From: Streptomyces sp. CMB-StM0423 | GTDB lineage: Bacteria; Actinomycetota; Actinomycetes; Streptomycetales; Streptomycetaceae | NCBI RefSeq assembly: GCF_002847285.1 | Contig: NZ_CP025407.1 | Coordinates: 248,001-312,000, forward strand | DNA: 64,000 nt | Direction of reading: 5' to 3' | Part shown: positions 23,168 through 30,900 of the stretch, in pieces | Layout: each line of letters begins with the position of its first letter | Position numbering within the stretch: position 1 is the stretch's first letter | Position numbers and translations under genes: made by a program | Notes under the pieces: generated by a model | Database searches by the model: none | Seen by the model: only the letters and a program-made list of their open reading frames with translations | Told to the model about the DNA's origin: nothing

Positions 23168-24010
23168 GTGACAGACCAGGACAAGCCCGCACCGGACGAG
23201 GGCGCGCAGCCGCAGGAGAAGTCCGGGATCCGCCGCAAGGACCTGCTCAAGGCCGCGCTCGTCGCCGCGCCGCTGCCGCTGCTCGTCGGCGGCGCCGCCG
23301 CCCCCGTCCTCGCCCGCGACCGGGCGGAGACCGGCGGCGAGCTGACCCCGACGCCGGAGGCGTGCGACCCCGGGGACCCGCCGACGCGGCAGCAGACCGA
23401 GGGCCCGTACTTCAAGCCCAACTCCCCGCAGCGCACCTCGCTGGTGGACCCGGGCACCCCGGGCACCCGGCTGACCGTGAGCGGGTACGTCTTCGGGCTC
23501 ACCTGCCAGCCGATCGCCAACGCGCTGCTGGACTTCTGGCAGGCGGACGTGAACGGCGCGTACGACAACACCGGTTACCGCTTCCGCGGCCACCAGTACA
23601 GCGACGCGCAGGGCCGGTTCAGCCTGCAGACGATCGTGCCCGGCCTGTACCCGGGCCGCACCCGCCACATCCACGTCAAGGTGCAGGCGCCGAACAACCC
23701 GATCCTGACGACGCAGCTCTACTTCCCGAACGAGCCGCGGAACAACACCGACACGATCTTCCACCCGTCGCTGGTCATGACGGTGCGGGACGTGGGAGGC
23801 GGCCGGGAGGGCACGTTCGACTTCGTGCTCAACGTGCGGCAGAACCCGGACCCGCCGGACCCGCCCGGCGGCACCTGGGCGGCCGGCACCCCGTACCGGC
23901 CCGGCGACACCGTCACGTACGGCGGCGTCACCTACCGCTGCCTCCAGGCGCACACGGCCTCCTCCGGCTGGGAGCCGCCGAACGTGCCCGCCCTCTGGCA
24001 GGCCGCCTGA
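23168..24010 (+). CDS. Secreted intradiol dioxygenase with C-terminal CBM5/12-type domain
   Basis: 280 aa from GTG 23168 (GAGGAG upstream). The leader IRRKDLLKAALVAAPLPLLV lacks a full RR-F/L Tat consensus but is Tat/Sec-like. The dioxygenase domain (about 65-225) has TEGPYFKPNSP, VSGYVFGLTCQPIANALLDF, WQADVNGAYDN, GLYPGRTRHIHVKV and LYFPNEP. Family ligands for the non-haem Fe(III) are Tyr132, Tyr161, His167 and His169, all present. A PDPPDPP linker leads to a binding domain at 234-280 that is nearly the same as the one on the streptogrisin-like protease. This is the architecture of the lignin-binding secreted catechol dioxygenase described from Streptomyces sp. SirexAA-E (SACTE_2871). It likely opens catechol rings released from lignin, acting outside the cell. 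Confidence 0.92.
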   Translation: MTDQDKPAPDEGAQPQEKSGIRRKDLLKAALVAAPLPLLVGGAAAPVLARDRAETGGELTPTPEACDPGDPPTRQQTEGPYFKPNSPQRTSLVDPGTPGTRLTVSGYVFGLTCQPIANALLDFWQADVNGAYDNTGYRFRGHQYSDAQGRFSLQTIVPGLYPGRTRHIHVKVQAPNNPILTTQLYFPNEPRNNTDTIFHPSLVMTVRDVGGGREGTFDFVLNVRQNPDPPDPPGGTWAAGTPYRPGDTVTYGGVTYRCLQAHTASSGWEPPNVPALWQAA

Positions 24011-24054
24011 GAGCCGCGGCCCGTCCGCGATCCGGGCCGGGCCGCACCCAGACC

Positions 24055-24103
24055 CGCGCCGCCGCGGCACCCGGGGCCCACCTCCCCGGCCCGCGGCGGC
24101 GCG
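24055..24103 (+). terminator. Long hairpin terminator after the dioxygenase gene
   Basis: CGCGCCGCCGCG (24055-24066) pairs with CGCGGCGGCGCG (24092-24103). The loop contains a second nested stem, CCGGGG against CCCCGG. It lies 45 bp after the stop and is a convincing rho-independent-like stem despite having no T-run. Confidence 0.6.
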
Positions 24104-24127
24104 GCTCCACGCGTTTCCGGCCGGTGC

Positions 24128-24163
24128 GGGAAAGCGCTCCCCCGCGTCTTGACGGGGCGTCAA
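24128..24163. promoter_or_regulatory. Two palindromes upstream of the discoidin-domain hydrolase
   Basis: GGGAAAGCGCTCCC (24128-24141) is an imperfect palindrome around GCGC, similar to LacI-family operators such as CebR boxes. Right next to it, TTGACG-GGG-CGTCAA (24149-24163) is a perfect inverted repeat whose left half also looks like a -35 hexamer. They lie 75-110 bp before the start at 24238, a normal place for promoter control. Confidence 0.4.
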
Positions 24164-24237
24164 TCCGCCGCGATCCTCTGGTTACTCAATCGTAGAAAAG
24201 ATCCTCACCTTTTCGCGCCACCGGAGGCGGGACCCCC

Positions 24238-26301
24238 ATGACCCGACAGCCGTACCTGCGCAAGGCCGGCCTGATCACCCTCGTCACGGTCCTCTTCGCC
24301 GCCCTGACGGCGCTCGGCACCGGGCCGGGCACCGCCGCCGCGGCGAACGACTGGTGGGACCCCGTCGCGCGGCCCGCCCCCGACTCCGGGGTGAACGTCA
24401 CCGGCGAGCCGTTCCGCGGCACCGACGCCCAGGGCGACGTGCGCGGCTTCGTCGACGCGCACAACCACGTGATGTCCAACGAGGGCTTCGGCGGCCGGAT
24501 CATCTGCGGCAAGCCGTTCGACCAGCGGGGCGTCACCGAGGCGCTGAAGGACTGCCCCGAGCACTACCCGGACGGCGCGCTCGCCCTCTTCGAGAACGTC
24601 ACCGGCGGCGCCGACGGCCACCACGACCCGGTCGGCTGGCCGACGTTCGAGCACTGGCCGGCCAACGACTCGCTCAGCCACCAGCAGAACTACTACGCCT
24701 GGCTGGAGCGTGCCTGGCGCGGCGGGCAGCGGGTCCTGGTGCAGGACCTGGTCACCAACGGCCTGCTCTGCTCGGTCTATCCGGCCAAGGACCGCGGCTG
24801 CGACGAGATGGACTCGATCAGGCTGCAGGCCGAGAAGACCTACGAGATGCAGGACTACGTCGACGCCATGTACGGCGGCGCCGGCCGCGGCTGGTTCCGT
24901 ATCGTCACCGACGCCCAGCAGGCGCGCGCGGTGGTCGAACAGGGCAAGCTCGCCGTCGTGCTGGGCGTGGAGACCTCCGAGCCGTTCGGCTGCAAGCAGG
25001 TGCTGGGCGTCGCGCAGTGCGACAAGGGGGACATCGACCGCGGTCTGGACGAGTTGTACGGCATGGGCGTGCGCAGCATGTTCCTCTGCCACAAGTTCGA
25101 CAACGCGCTGTGCGGCGTGCGCTTCGACTCCGGCACGATCGGCGCGGCGGTCAACATCGGGCAGTTCCTCTCCACCGGCACGTTCTGGACCACGGAGAAG
25201 TGCACCGGCCGGCAGCAGGACAACCCCATCGGCCTGGCGGACCCGCCCGCCGAGGCGGCGAAGCTGCTGCCCGCTGGGGTGTCCGTGCCGTCGTACGACC
25301 AGGAGGCCCGGTGCAACACCCGCGGGCTGAGCGGGCTCGGCGAGTACGCGGTGCTCGGGATGATGGACCGCAACATGATGCTGGAGCTGGACCACATGAG
25401 CGTCAAGGCCGCCGGCCGGGCGCTGGACATCCTGGAGTCGGGGTCGTATCCGGGCGTCCTGTCCAGCCACAGTTGGATGGACCTGGACTGGACCGAGCGG
25501 CTCTACCGCCTCGGCGGCTTCTCCGCCCAGTACATGAACGCGGCCGAGGACTTCGTCGAGCAGGGCCGGCGCGGCGCCGAGCTGCGCGACAAGTACGGCG
25601 CCGGATACGGGTACGGCACCGACATGAACGGCGTCGGCGGCTGGCCCGCGCCCCGCGGAGCGGACGCCCCGGACAAGGTCGCGTACCCCTTCAGGAGCGC
25701 CGACGGCGGCTCAGTCCTCGACCGGCAGGTCACCGGCGAGCGCACCTGGGACTTCAACACCGACGGCGGCGCGCACGCGGGCCTCGTACCCGACTGGATC
25801 GAGCAGATGCGGCTGCACGGCGGCGGCGACGTGGTCGAGGACCTGATGGCGGGCGCCGAGTCGTATCTGACGACCTGGGGCGCCACCCAGAGCCACGAGC
25901 GGCCGGCGAACCTCGCCGCGGGCGCCGCGGCGACCGCCAGCTCCACCGAGTTCAGCCTGCTGACGAGCTACGCCCCCGGCCGCGCCGTCGACGGCGACCG
26001 CGGCACCCGCTGGGCCAGCCACTGGAACGACGACCAGTGGCTGCGGCTCGACCTCGGCGAGAGCCGCCGGATCGGCCGGGTCACGCTCGACTGGGAGCGG
26101 GCCTACGCCAAGTCGTACCGCGTCGAGGTCTCCGCGGACGCGAACGCCTGGCGCACGGTGTGGGCCACGGAGAGCGGCGACGGCGGACTCGACACCGCGG
26201 TGTTCGACGCCACCGACGCCCGCTATGTCCGGGTGGTCGGCGTGCAGCGGGGCACCGGGCACGGCTATTCGCTCTACGAGGTCGGCGTCCACGCCCGCTG
26301 A
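24238..26301 (+). CDS. Secreted membrane-dipeptidase/amidohydrolase-like protein with F5/8 type C domain
   Basis: 687 aa with a Sec signal peptide (LITLVTVLFAALTALGTGPG). A TIM-barrel metallohydrolase-like region carries a clear metal motif RGFVDAHNHVMSNEGF (His75, His77), then ELYGMGVRSMFLCHKFDNAL, LELDHMSVKAAGRALDILES and GVLSSHSWM, a pattern like renal-dipeptidase (M19) enzymes, followed by GYGTDMNGVGGWP. From about residue 553 to the end there is a discoidin (F5/8C) domain: AVDGDRGTRWASHWNDDQWL, RLDLGESRRIGRVTL, ARYVRVVGVQRG. Discoidin domains bind carbohydrates, so the enzyme is probably held on a polysaccharide. The substrate is not known. The ATG has GGAGG 10 nt before it. Confidence 0.85.
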   Translation: MTRQPYLRKAGLITLVTVLFAALTALGTGPGTAAAANDWWDPVARPAPDSGVNVTGEPFRGTDAQGDVRGFVDAHNHVMSNEGFGGRIICGKPFDQRGVTEALKDCPEHYPDGALALFENVTGGADGHHDPVGWPTFEHWPANDSLSHQQNYYAWLERAWRGGQRVLVQDLVTNGLLCSVYPAKDRGCDEMDSIRLQAEKTYEMQDYVDAMYGGAGRGWFRIVTDAQQARAVVEQGKLAVVLGVETSEPFGCKQVLGVAQCDKGDIDRGLDELYGMGVRSMFLCHKFDNALCGVRFDSGTIGAAVNIGQFLSTGTFWTTEKCTGRQQDNPIGLADPPAEAAKLLPAGVSVPSYDQEARCNTRGLSGLGEYAVLGMMDRNMMLELDHMSVKAAGRALDILESGSYPGVLSSHSWMDLDWTERLYRLGGFSAQYMNAAEDFVEQGRRGAELRDKYGAGYGYGTDMNGVGGWPAPRGADAPDKVAYPFRSADGGSVLDRQVTGERTWDFNTDGGAHAGLVPDWIEQMRLHGGGDVVEDLMAGAESYLTTWGATQSHERPANLAAGAAATASSTEFSLLTSYAPGRAVDGDRGTRWASHWNDDQWLRLDLGESRRIGRVTLDWERAYAKSYRVEVSADANAWRTVWATESGDGGLDTAVFDATDARYVRVVGVQRGTGHGYSLYEVGVHAR

Positions 26302-26323
26302 CGGTTCGGCGTAAGATCGGCCA

Positions 26324-26863
26324 ATGGCTGACTTGACCGAAACCACACCCGGCTGGCTGGCTCCCGAGGAGCTGGAGTCGGCGCGCGCACGGATGCCGGT
26401 CCTCTACGTCGACGCGGTGCCCGTGCGCGTCGATGACCGGGGCGAGGTCACACACGTCGGCCTGCTGCTGCGGATCGGCCCGGACGGCGCGGTGAGCCGC
26501 GCCCTGGTCTCCGGCCGGGTGCTGCACCACGAGCGGGTCAGGGACGCGCTGCTGCGGCATCTGGAGAAGGACCTCGGCCCGGTGGCGCTGCCGCGGGTGC
26601 CGTCGTCGCCGCAGCCGTTCACGATCGCCGAGTACTTCCCGACGCAGGGCCTCACGCCGTACCACGATCCGCGGCAGCACGCGGTGTCGCTGGCGTACAT
26701 CGTGCCGGTGGCGGGCGACTGCCGGCCGCGGCAGGACGCGCTGGACTTCGTCTGGTTCACGCCCCAGGAGGCGGCCTCTCCGGTCGTCCAGCAGGAGATG
26801 CCCGGCGGCCAGGGCCACCTGCTCAAGCAGGCGCTCGCGCACGTCGGATACGTCTCTTCCTGA
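26324..26863 (+). CDS. NUDIX-like family protein (DUF4916 type)
   Basis: 179 aa, starting 22 bp after the previous gene. It has the fold pattern of NUDIX relatives (MPVLYVDAVPVRVDDRGEV, VGLLLRIGPDGAVSRALVSG, LDFVWFTPQEAAS) but the NUDIX box itself is not canonical: the segment RVLHHERVRDALLRHLEKDL lacks the REXXEE core, so pyrophosphatase activity is doubtful. Close relatives are widespread single-copy actinomycete genes of unknown role. It is probably cytosolic and unrelated in function to the secreted hydrolase before it. Confidence 0.75.
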   Translation: MADLTETTPGWLAPEELESARARMPVLYVDAVPVRVDDRGEVTHVGLLLRIGPDGAVSRALVSGRVLHHERVRDALLRHLEKDLGPVALPRVPSSPQPFTIAEYFPTQGLTPYHDPRQHAVSLAYIVPVAGDCRPRQDALDFVWFTPQEAASPVVQQEMPGGQGHLLKQALAHVGYVSS

Positions 26864-26899
26864 GCGCCCCTCCTCCCCGGCCCCCGGGCCGCCGCCGCC

Positions 26900-27763
26900 T
26901 CAGCCGTCCGCCGGGCCGGCCCACTCCAGCCGTCCTGCCGACGCCGCGGCGCTCACCGCGGCGACCGGCCACGCCGCCTGGTCGCCGCGGTCCGGGGCGA
27001 GCTGCGCCGCGCGCCGGAACTGGCCGGCCGCGGCGGCGTAGGCGGTACGGCGCCGGGCGCGTTCGGCCGCCGCCGCGATCTCGGCGGCGGCGCCCGCGTC
27101 CCGGGCCGTGGTGGCGGCCGCGAGGTGGTGGGCACGGCAGTCGGGGTCGCCGGTGGCCCCGGCCAGCGCGCGATGGGCGGCGATCCGGGCGGACAGCGGC
27201 GCACCCCGGTACGCGGCGGTGGCGATCAGCGGGTGCCGGAAGGCGACCGCGCTGCCGGTGGTGTGCAGCAGCCCGGAGCGGTCGAGTTCGTCGAGTCCGG
27301 TGCCGAGCGCGTCAGCGGCGCGCAGCAGCAGCGGCAGGTCGCCGCGGGCCTCGGCGGCGGCGAGCACGGCCATCAGCCGGGCCCGCTCGGGCAGGCCGTC
27401 GAGCCGGGCCCGGAACGCGGCGAGCACCCGGTCGGCGGCCGGCAGCGGTTCCCGCGCCCCGGGGGCGGCGCCCGGCTCGGTGCCGGCCGCGGTGGCGAAC
27501 TCCAGCAGCGCCAGCGGGTTCCCCGCCGACTCTCCGACGATCCGGTCGCGCAGCTCCGGCGCGAACCCGCGGTCCGCGAGCAGGTCCGCGGCGTCCCGGG
27601 CGCCGAGCCGCGGCAGCGGCAGCTCCGCCAGCCCCGCGAAGCCCAGCTCCGCCTCCCGCTCGGCGCCGGTCACGCGCAGCACCGGCAGGCCGAGCCCGGC
27701 CGCCTCCCCCGCGGTCCACTCCAGCAGCGCGGACTTGCCGATCCCGGCCTCGCCGCGGAGCAC
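26900..27763 (-). pseudogene. Relic of a large LuxR-type ATPase regulator
   Basis: The fragment opens at the P-loop (LRGEAGIGKSALLEWTAG) with almost nothing before it, because the upstream gene ends 25 bp away. After REAELGFAGL the sequence jumps to LPLPRLGARDAADLL, skipping the Walker B/sensor region (roughly 150 residues in relatives). It then continues with RIVGESAGNPLALLEF and the TPR-like part (AAEIAAAAERARRRTAYAAA) and stops at AGPADG, without the other about 450 residues and the C-terminal LuxR helix-turn-helix. N-terminal loss, internal in-frame deletion and C-terminal loss together mean it cannot work as a STAND regulator. The frame itself remains open, so decay may be recent. Confidence 0.7.
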
Positions 27764-27787
27764 GAGCGCACCGCTGCGGCCGCCGGG

Positions 27788-28822
27788 TCAGGGGCGGCCG
27801 GCGTCGGGGACGTGCTCCGCCTCGGGCGGCGGGGCCGGCGGGGTGCCGTCGCCGAAGGGGTGCCCGCCCAGGTGCTCGCGGTGGTGCGGGGTCAGCCAGC
27901 CGGAGAGGTCGGGCCCGGCGGGGACGACGCCGGTGGGGTTGATGCCCGTGTGGACCTCGTAGTAGTGGCGCTTGATGTGGTCGAAGTCGACCGTGTCGCC
28001 GAAGCCCGGGGTCTGGTAGAGGTCGCGGGCGTACGCCCACAGCACCGGGTCCTCCGCGATCTTGTTGCGGTTGCACTTGAAGTGGCCCTGGTAGACGGGG
28101 TCGAAGCGGACCAGGGTGGTGAACAGCCGGATGTCGGCTTCCGTGATGGTGTCGCCGACGAGGTAGCGACGGCCGGACAGCCGCGCGGACAGCTCGTCCA
28201 ACTGCCGGAACACGTCGTGGTACGCGACCTCGTACTCGTCCTGCGTGGTGGCGAAGCCGGCCCGGTAGACGCCGTTGTTGACGTTCCGGTAGACGCCGTC
28301 CATCACCTCGTCGATCTCGTCGCGCAGCGCCTCGGGGTAGAGGTCGGGCGCGCCGTCGCGGTGCAGGGCGGTCCACTCGGTGGCGAAGTCCAGGGTGATC
28401 TGCTGGAAGTCGTTGGTGACGAGCTTGCCGCTGGGCACGTCGACGATCGCGGGGACGCTGACGCCGCCCGGGTAGCCGGTCTCGCGCGCGTCGTACGCCT
28501 CGCTGAGGAAGCGGATGCCCAGCACCGGGTCGCGGTCGCCGGGGTCGAGGGTGAAGCGCCAGCTCCGGTCGTCCTGGATCGGGTCGGTGACGCCGATGGA
28601 GATCGCGGGCTCCAGGCCGAGCAGCCGCCGCGAGATCAGCGTGCGGTTGGCCCAGGGGCAGGCGCGGTTGACGACGAGCCGGTAGCGCCCGGCCTCGACG
28701 GGCCAGCCGTCCTCGCCGGCCGCGGTGATCCGGTCGGCGAAGTGGCTGCGGGACCGCTTGAAGCGCTTCCTGCCGTACTCCGTGTTCCCCTGGCCCGCCC
28801 CGTCGCTCGCGCTGCTGCCCAT
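27788..28822 (-). CDS. Xi-class glutathione transferase-like quinone reductase (ECM4/YqjG type)
   Basis: 344 aa from ATG 28822, chosen because AAGGAG lies 7-8 nt before it; a start 42 bp upstream has no such site. The catalytic motif CPWANR is at Cys55. Other family marks are GRYRLVVNRACPWANRTLIS, LVTNDFQQITLDF, VNNGVYRAGFATTQ, RYLVGDTITEADIRLFTTLV and CNRNKIAEDPVLW. Enzymes of this family strip glutathione from glutathionyl-hydroquinones through the Cys thiol. Actinomycetes use mycothiol, so the thiol partner here is probably mycothiol. A role in clearing quinones from aromatic or lignin breakdown would suit the neighbourhood but is inferred. Confidence 0.9.
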   Translation of the reverse strand: MGSSASDGAGQGNTEYGRKRFKRSRSHFADRITAAGEDGWPVEAGRYRLVVNRACPWANRTLISRRLLGLEPAISIGVTDPIQDDRSWRFTLDPGDRDPVLGIRFLSEAYDARETGYPGGVSVPAIVDVPSGKLVTNDFQQITLDFATEWTALHRDGAPDLYPEALRDEIDEVMDGVYRNVNNGVYRAGFATTQDEYEVAYHDVFRQLDELSARLSGRRYLVGDTITEADIRLFTTLVRFDPVYQGHFKCNRNKIAEDPVLWAYARDLYQTPGFGDTVDFDHIKRHYYEVHTGINPTGVVPAGPDLSGWLTPHHREHLGGHPFGDGTPPAPPPEAEHVPDAGRP

Positions 28823-28932
28823 CGCCGGCTCCTTCGTCGACCTGCCTGACACCACCTGCCCCATTGTCCAGTGCGGCCCCGCTCGCTGTCAGGCGATGCG
28901 GTGCCCACCGGGCGCGTCGCCACACGGCCGGA

Positions 28933-29751
28933 TCAGGGCTTTGCTCCGGCGGTGCGGTAGTGGTATGTGCACAGCTCGCGGAACCCCGCGCGTGCGTAGA
29001 GCCGCAGGGCCGCCGGGTTGTCGCGCTCCACCTGGAGGTACAGACGCGCCGCGCCGTGCGCCCCGGCCCAGTCCGCCAGCGCGCCGAGCACCCGCGCGCC
29101 GGCGCCCCTCCCCCGCGCGGCGGGCACGGTGGCCATGGCGAAGACGCCGGCCCAGCCGGAGTCGGCGACCGCGCGGCCCACGGCCACCGTCTCGTCGCCG
29201 TCCAGGACGCGGGCGTACGCGGACGGTCCCGCGACCCGGTCGAGCAGCCCCCGCGCGGCGGGCCCCGCGCCCCCGCCGTGGACGGCGTGCCAGACGGCGA
29301 ACCACGCGTCGCCCGGGCGGTCTTCGATACGTACCCGGAGCGGGCCCCCGCCCCGCTGCCCCGGCACGTCGGCGACCGCGGCGGCCTGGAGGGAGACGGG
29401 GTGCGCGCGGTCGTAGCCGCGCCCGGCGAGCAGGCCGTCGAGCCCGGCGGGGCAGGCGGCCGGGGTGATCTGGAACCGCGCCGTGCCCCCGTGCCGGGCG
29501 TAGAACTCCTCGGCGCGCGCCACCCGGCGCGCCAGCTCCGCCGCGGTGGAGGTGTCAGGACCGTCGAGCCCGTCGGGACCGTGCGGCAGCACCGAGGCCA
29601 CCCACCACGAGCTGCCCGAGTCGTGCCGCAGCCACCAGCCGTCCGCGTGCTCGACCTGTTCCGCGGGCAGTGCCCGTGCCGCCCGCTCCTGCAGCCCGCG
29701 CACGGTCTCGGCCAGGGCGCCACCCGCGCCGGGGGACTCCGAGGGGATCAT
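28933..29751 (-). CDS. GNAT family N-acetyltransferase
   Basis: 272 aa with the acetyl-CoA binding core at the C-terminal third: VFAMATVPAARGRGAGARVL, GALADWAGAHGAARLYLQVE, NPAALRLYARAGFRELCTYH. The signature R/Q-x-x-G-x-A/G is RGRGAG. The N-terminal half (ERAARALPAEQVEHADGWWL, FYARHGGTARFQITPAACP) resembles the degenerate first GNAT unit of two-domain members. Substrate unknown. The start codon is 14 bp from the end of the IS481 element, so its native promoter lies in, or was displaced by, the insertion. Confidence 0.88.
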   Translation of the reverse strand: MIPSESPGAGGALAETVRGLQERAARALPAEQVEHADGWWLRHDSGSSWWVASVLPHGPDGLDGPDTSTAAELARRVARAEEFYARHGGTARFQITPAACPAGLDGLLAGRGYDRAHPVSLQAAAVADVPGQRGGGPLRVRIEDRPGDAWFAVWHAVHGGGAGPAARGLLDRVAGPSAYARVLDGDETVAVGRAVADSGWAGVFAMATVPAARGRGAGARVLGALADWAGAHGAARLYLQVERDNPAALRLYARAGFRELCTYHYRTAGAKP

Positions 29752-29759
29752 CCGGGCAC

Positions 29760-29765
29760 TCTAGG
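29760..29765. repeat. Target-site duplication, left copy (TCTAGG)
   Basis: Six-base direct repeat flanking the IS481 element, matching 30833-30838. On the minus strand it contains the TAG stop of the transposase. Confidence 0.85.
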
Positions 29766-30714
29766 TGTATTGCCCGGAGAGGTTGGGGACGCGGGTGGCG
29801 GGTGGTTGGCCCTTCAGCGCGGTGTGTCCGCGGTGGTGATTGTAGGTGTGCAGCCATGTGGGGAAGGCGTCGCGTCGTTCCTGTTCTGATCGGTAGGGCT
29901 TTGCGTAGGCCCACTCGTCGAGCAGGGTGCGGTTGAGGCGTTCGACCTTGCCGTTGGTCTGTGGCCGGTAGGGCCGGGTTCGCTTGTGAGTGATCCCTGC
30001 GTCGGCGAGTGCATCGCGCCAGGTGTGCGACTTGTAGCAGGCGCCGTTGTCGGTCAGTACGCGCTCGACGGTGATGCCGCAGTCGGTGAAGAAGGCGTGG
30101 GCGCGGGTCCAGAAGGCGGTGGCGGTCTCCTTCTTCTCGTCGGTGTGGATTTCGCTGTAGGCGAGGCGGGAGTGGTCGTCGACGGCGGTGTGGAGGTAGC
30201 TGTAGCCGGCGTTCTTGCGGGTCTTGCGGCCGGCTTGCCGGCCCAGGACCTTGTGGCCGCCGCCGTCGGGGATGTTGCCGAGCTTCTTGATGTCGACGTG
30301 CACCAGTTCGCCGGGGCGGTCGCGTTCGTAGCGGCGGATGACGCGGCCCGTGGCCCGGTCCAGGTGGGTCAGGCGGGCCAGGCGGTAGCGGGTCAGCACG
30401 CGGTGCACGGTCGAGGGGATCAGACCGAGCAGGTGGGCGATGCGGGCTGGTCCCCAGCGGCGCAGGACGCGGACCTTGATGATCCGGCGCTCGGTGCGGG
30501 TCGGGGTCCGGCGCGGGCAGCGGCGGGGGCGGCTGGAGCGGTCGGCCATGCCCGCCTCACCACACGCGCGGTAGCGGTCGGCCCACCGCTGTGCGGTGGT
30601 CGGCGATACCTGGAAGCGCTCGGCAGCACGGCGCAGGGGCCAGCCGTCCTCGACCACGCAGCGGGCCAGACGCAGCCGGCCAGTCTCGGTCAGGGGTGCA
30701 TTACGGTGTGGCAT
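29761..30714 (-). CDS. IS481 family DDE transposase
   Basis: 317 aa. N-terminal helix-turn-helix region (RLARCVVEDGWPLRRAAERF, VSPTTAQRWADRYR) followed by a second HTH (RTERRIIKVRVLRRWGPARI) and an rve-type DDE integrase core: VHVDIKKLGNIPDGGG, YLHTAVDDHSRLAYSEIHTD, VLTDNGACYKS, and ITHKRTRPYRPQTNGKVERL with the catalytic Glu in KVERLN. The three acidic residues (D of VDIKK, D of TDNG, E of KVERL) are intact and the frame is open, so the element may be active. The stop codon TAG is not inside the element but in the target duplication. Confidence 0.92.
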   Translation of the reverse strand: MPHRNAPLTETGRLRLARCVVEDGWPLRRAAERFQVSPTTAQRWADRYRACGEAGMADRSSRPRRCPRRTPTRTERRIIKVRVLRRWGPARIAHLLGLIPSTVHRVLTRYRLARLTHLDRATGRVIRRYERDRPGELVHVDIKKLGNIPDGGGHKVLGRQAGRKTRKNAGYSYLHTAVDDHSRLAYSEIHTDEKKETATAFWTRAHAFFTDCGITVERVLTDNGACYKSHTWRDALADAGITHKRTRPYRPQTNGKVERLNRTLLDEWAYAKPYRSEQERRDAFPTWLHTYNHHRGHTALKGQPPATRVPNLSGQYT

Positions 30715-30832
30715 GAGGGTCTTTCTGTTGGTGTAGATGTCGCAATCCACACCGAACAGGAAGGCCCTCACCTCTTCAAGATCCCACAGCCGAGACCTCG
30801 CCCACCCGTCCACAACCTCCCCGGACAGAACA
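29766..30832 (-). mobile_element. IS481 family insertion sequence (1,067 bp)
   Basis: The ends are imperfect inverted repeats. The left end begins TGTATTGCCCGGAGAGGTTG. The right end, read inward, begins TGTTCTGTCCGGGGAGGTTG. They continue with GGGACG and TGGACG. The element is bounded by a 6-bp direct repeat TCTAGG on both sides, of the NCTAGN type typical for IS481. It contains one transposase gene on the minus strand. It landed between the GNAT gene and the DUF4037 gene and breaks no reading frame, but it lies 14 bp before the GNAT start. Confidence 0.88.
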
Positions 30833-30838
30833 TCTAGG
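30833..30838. repeat. Target-site duplication, right copy (TCTAGG)
   Basis: Second copy of the 6-bp duplication, directly after the right inverted repeat (ending AGAACA at 30832). Confidence 0.85.
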
Positions 30839-30900
30839 CCGCCGTGGCGGCCGGGAAACACGGTGGCACCCGGCCGCCGCGGTCTGCGAGGGTGACGGCG

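Noticed and set aside
26324..26863. Calling the 179-aa protein an active NUDIX hydrolase
   Set aside because: The NUDIX box REXXEE core is missing, so only family resemblance is claimed.
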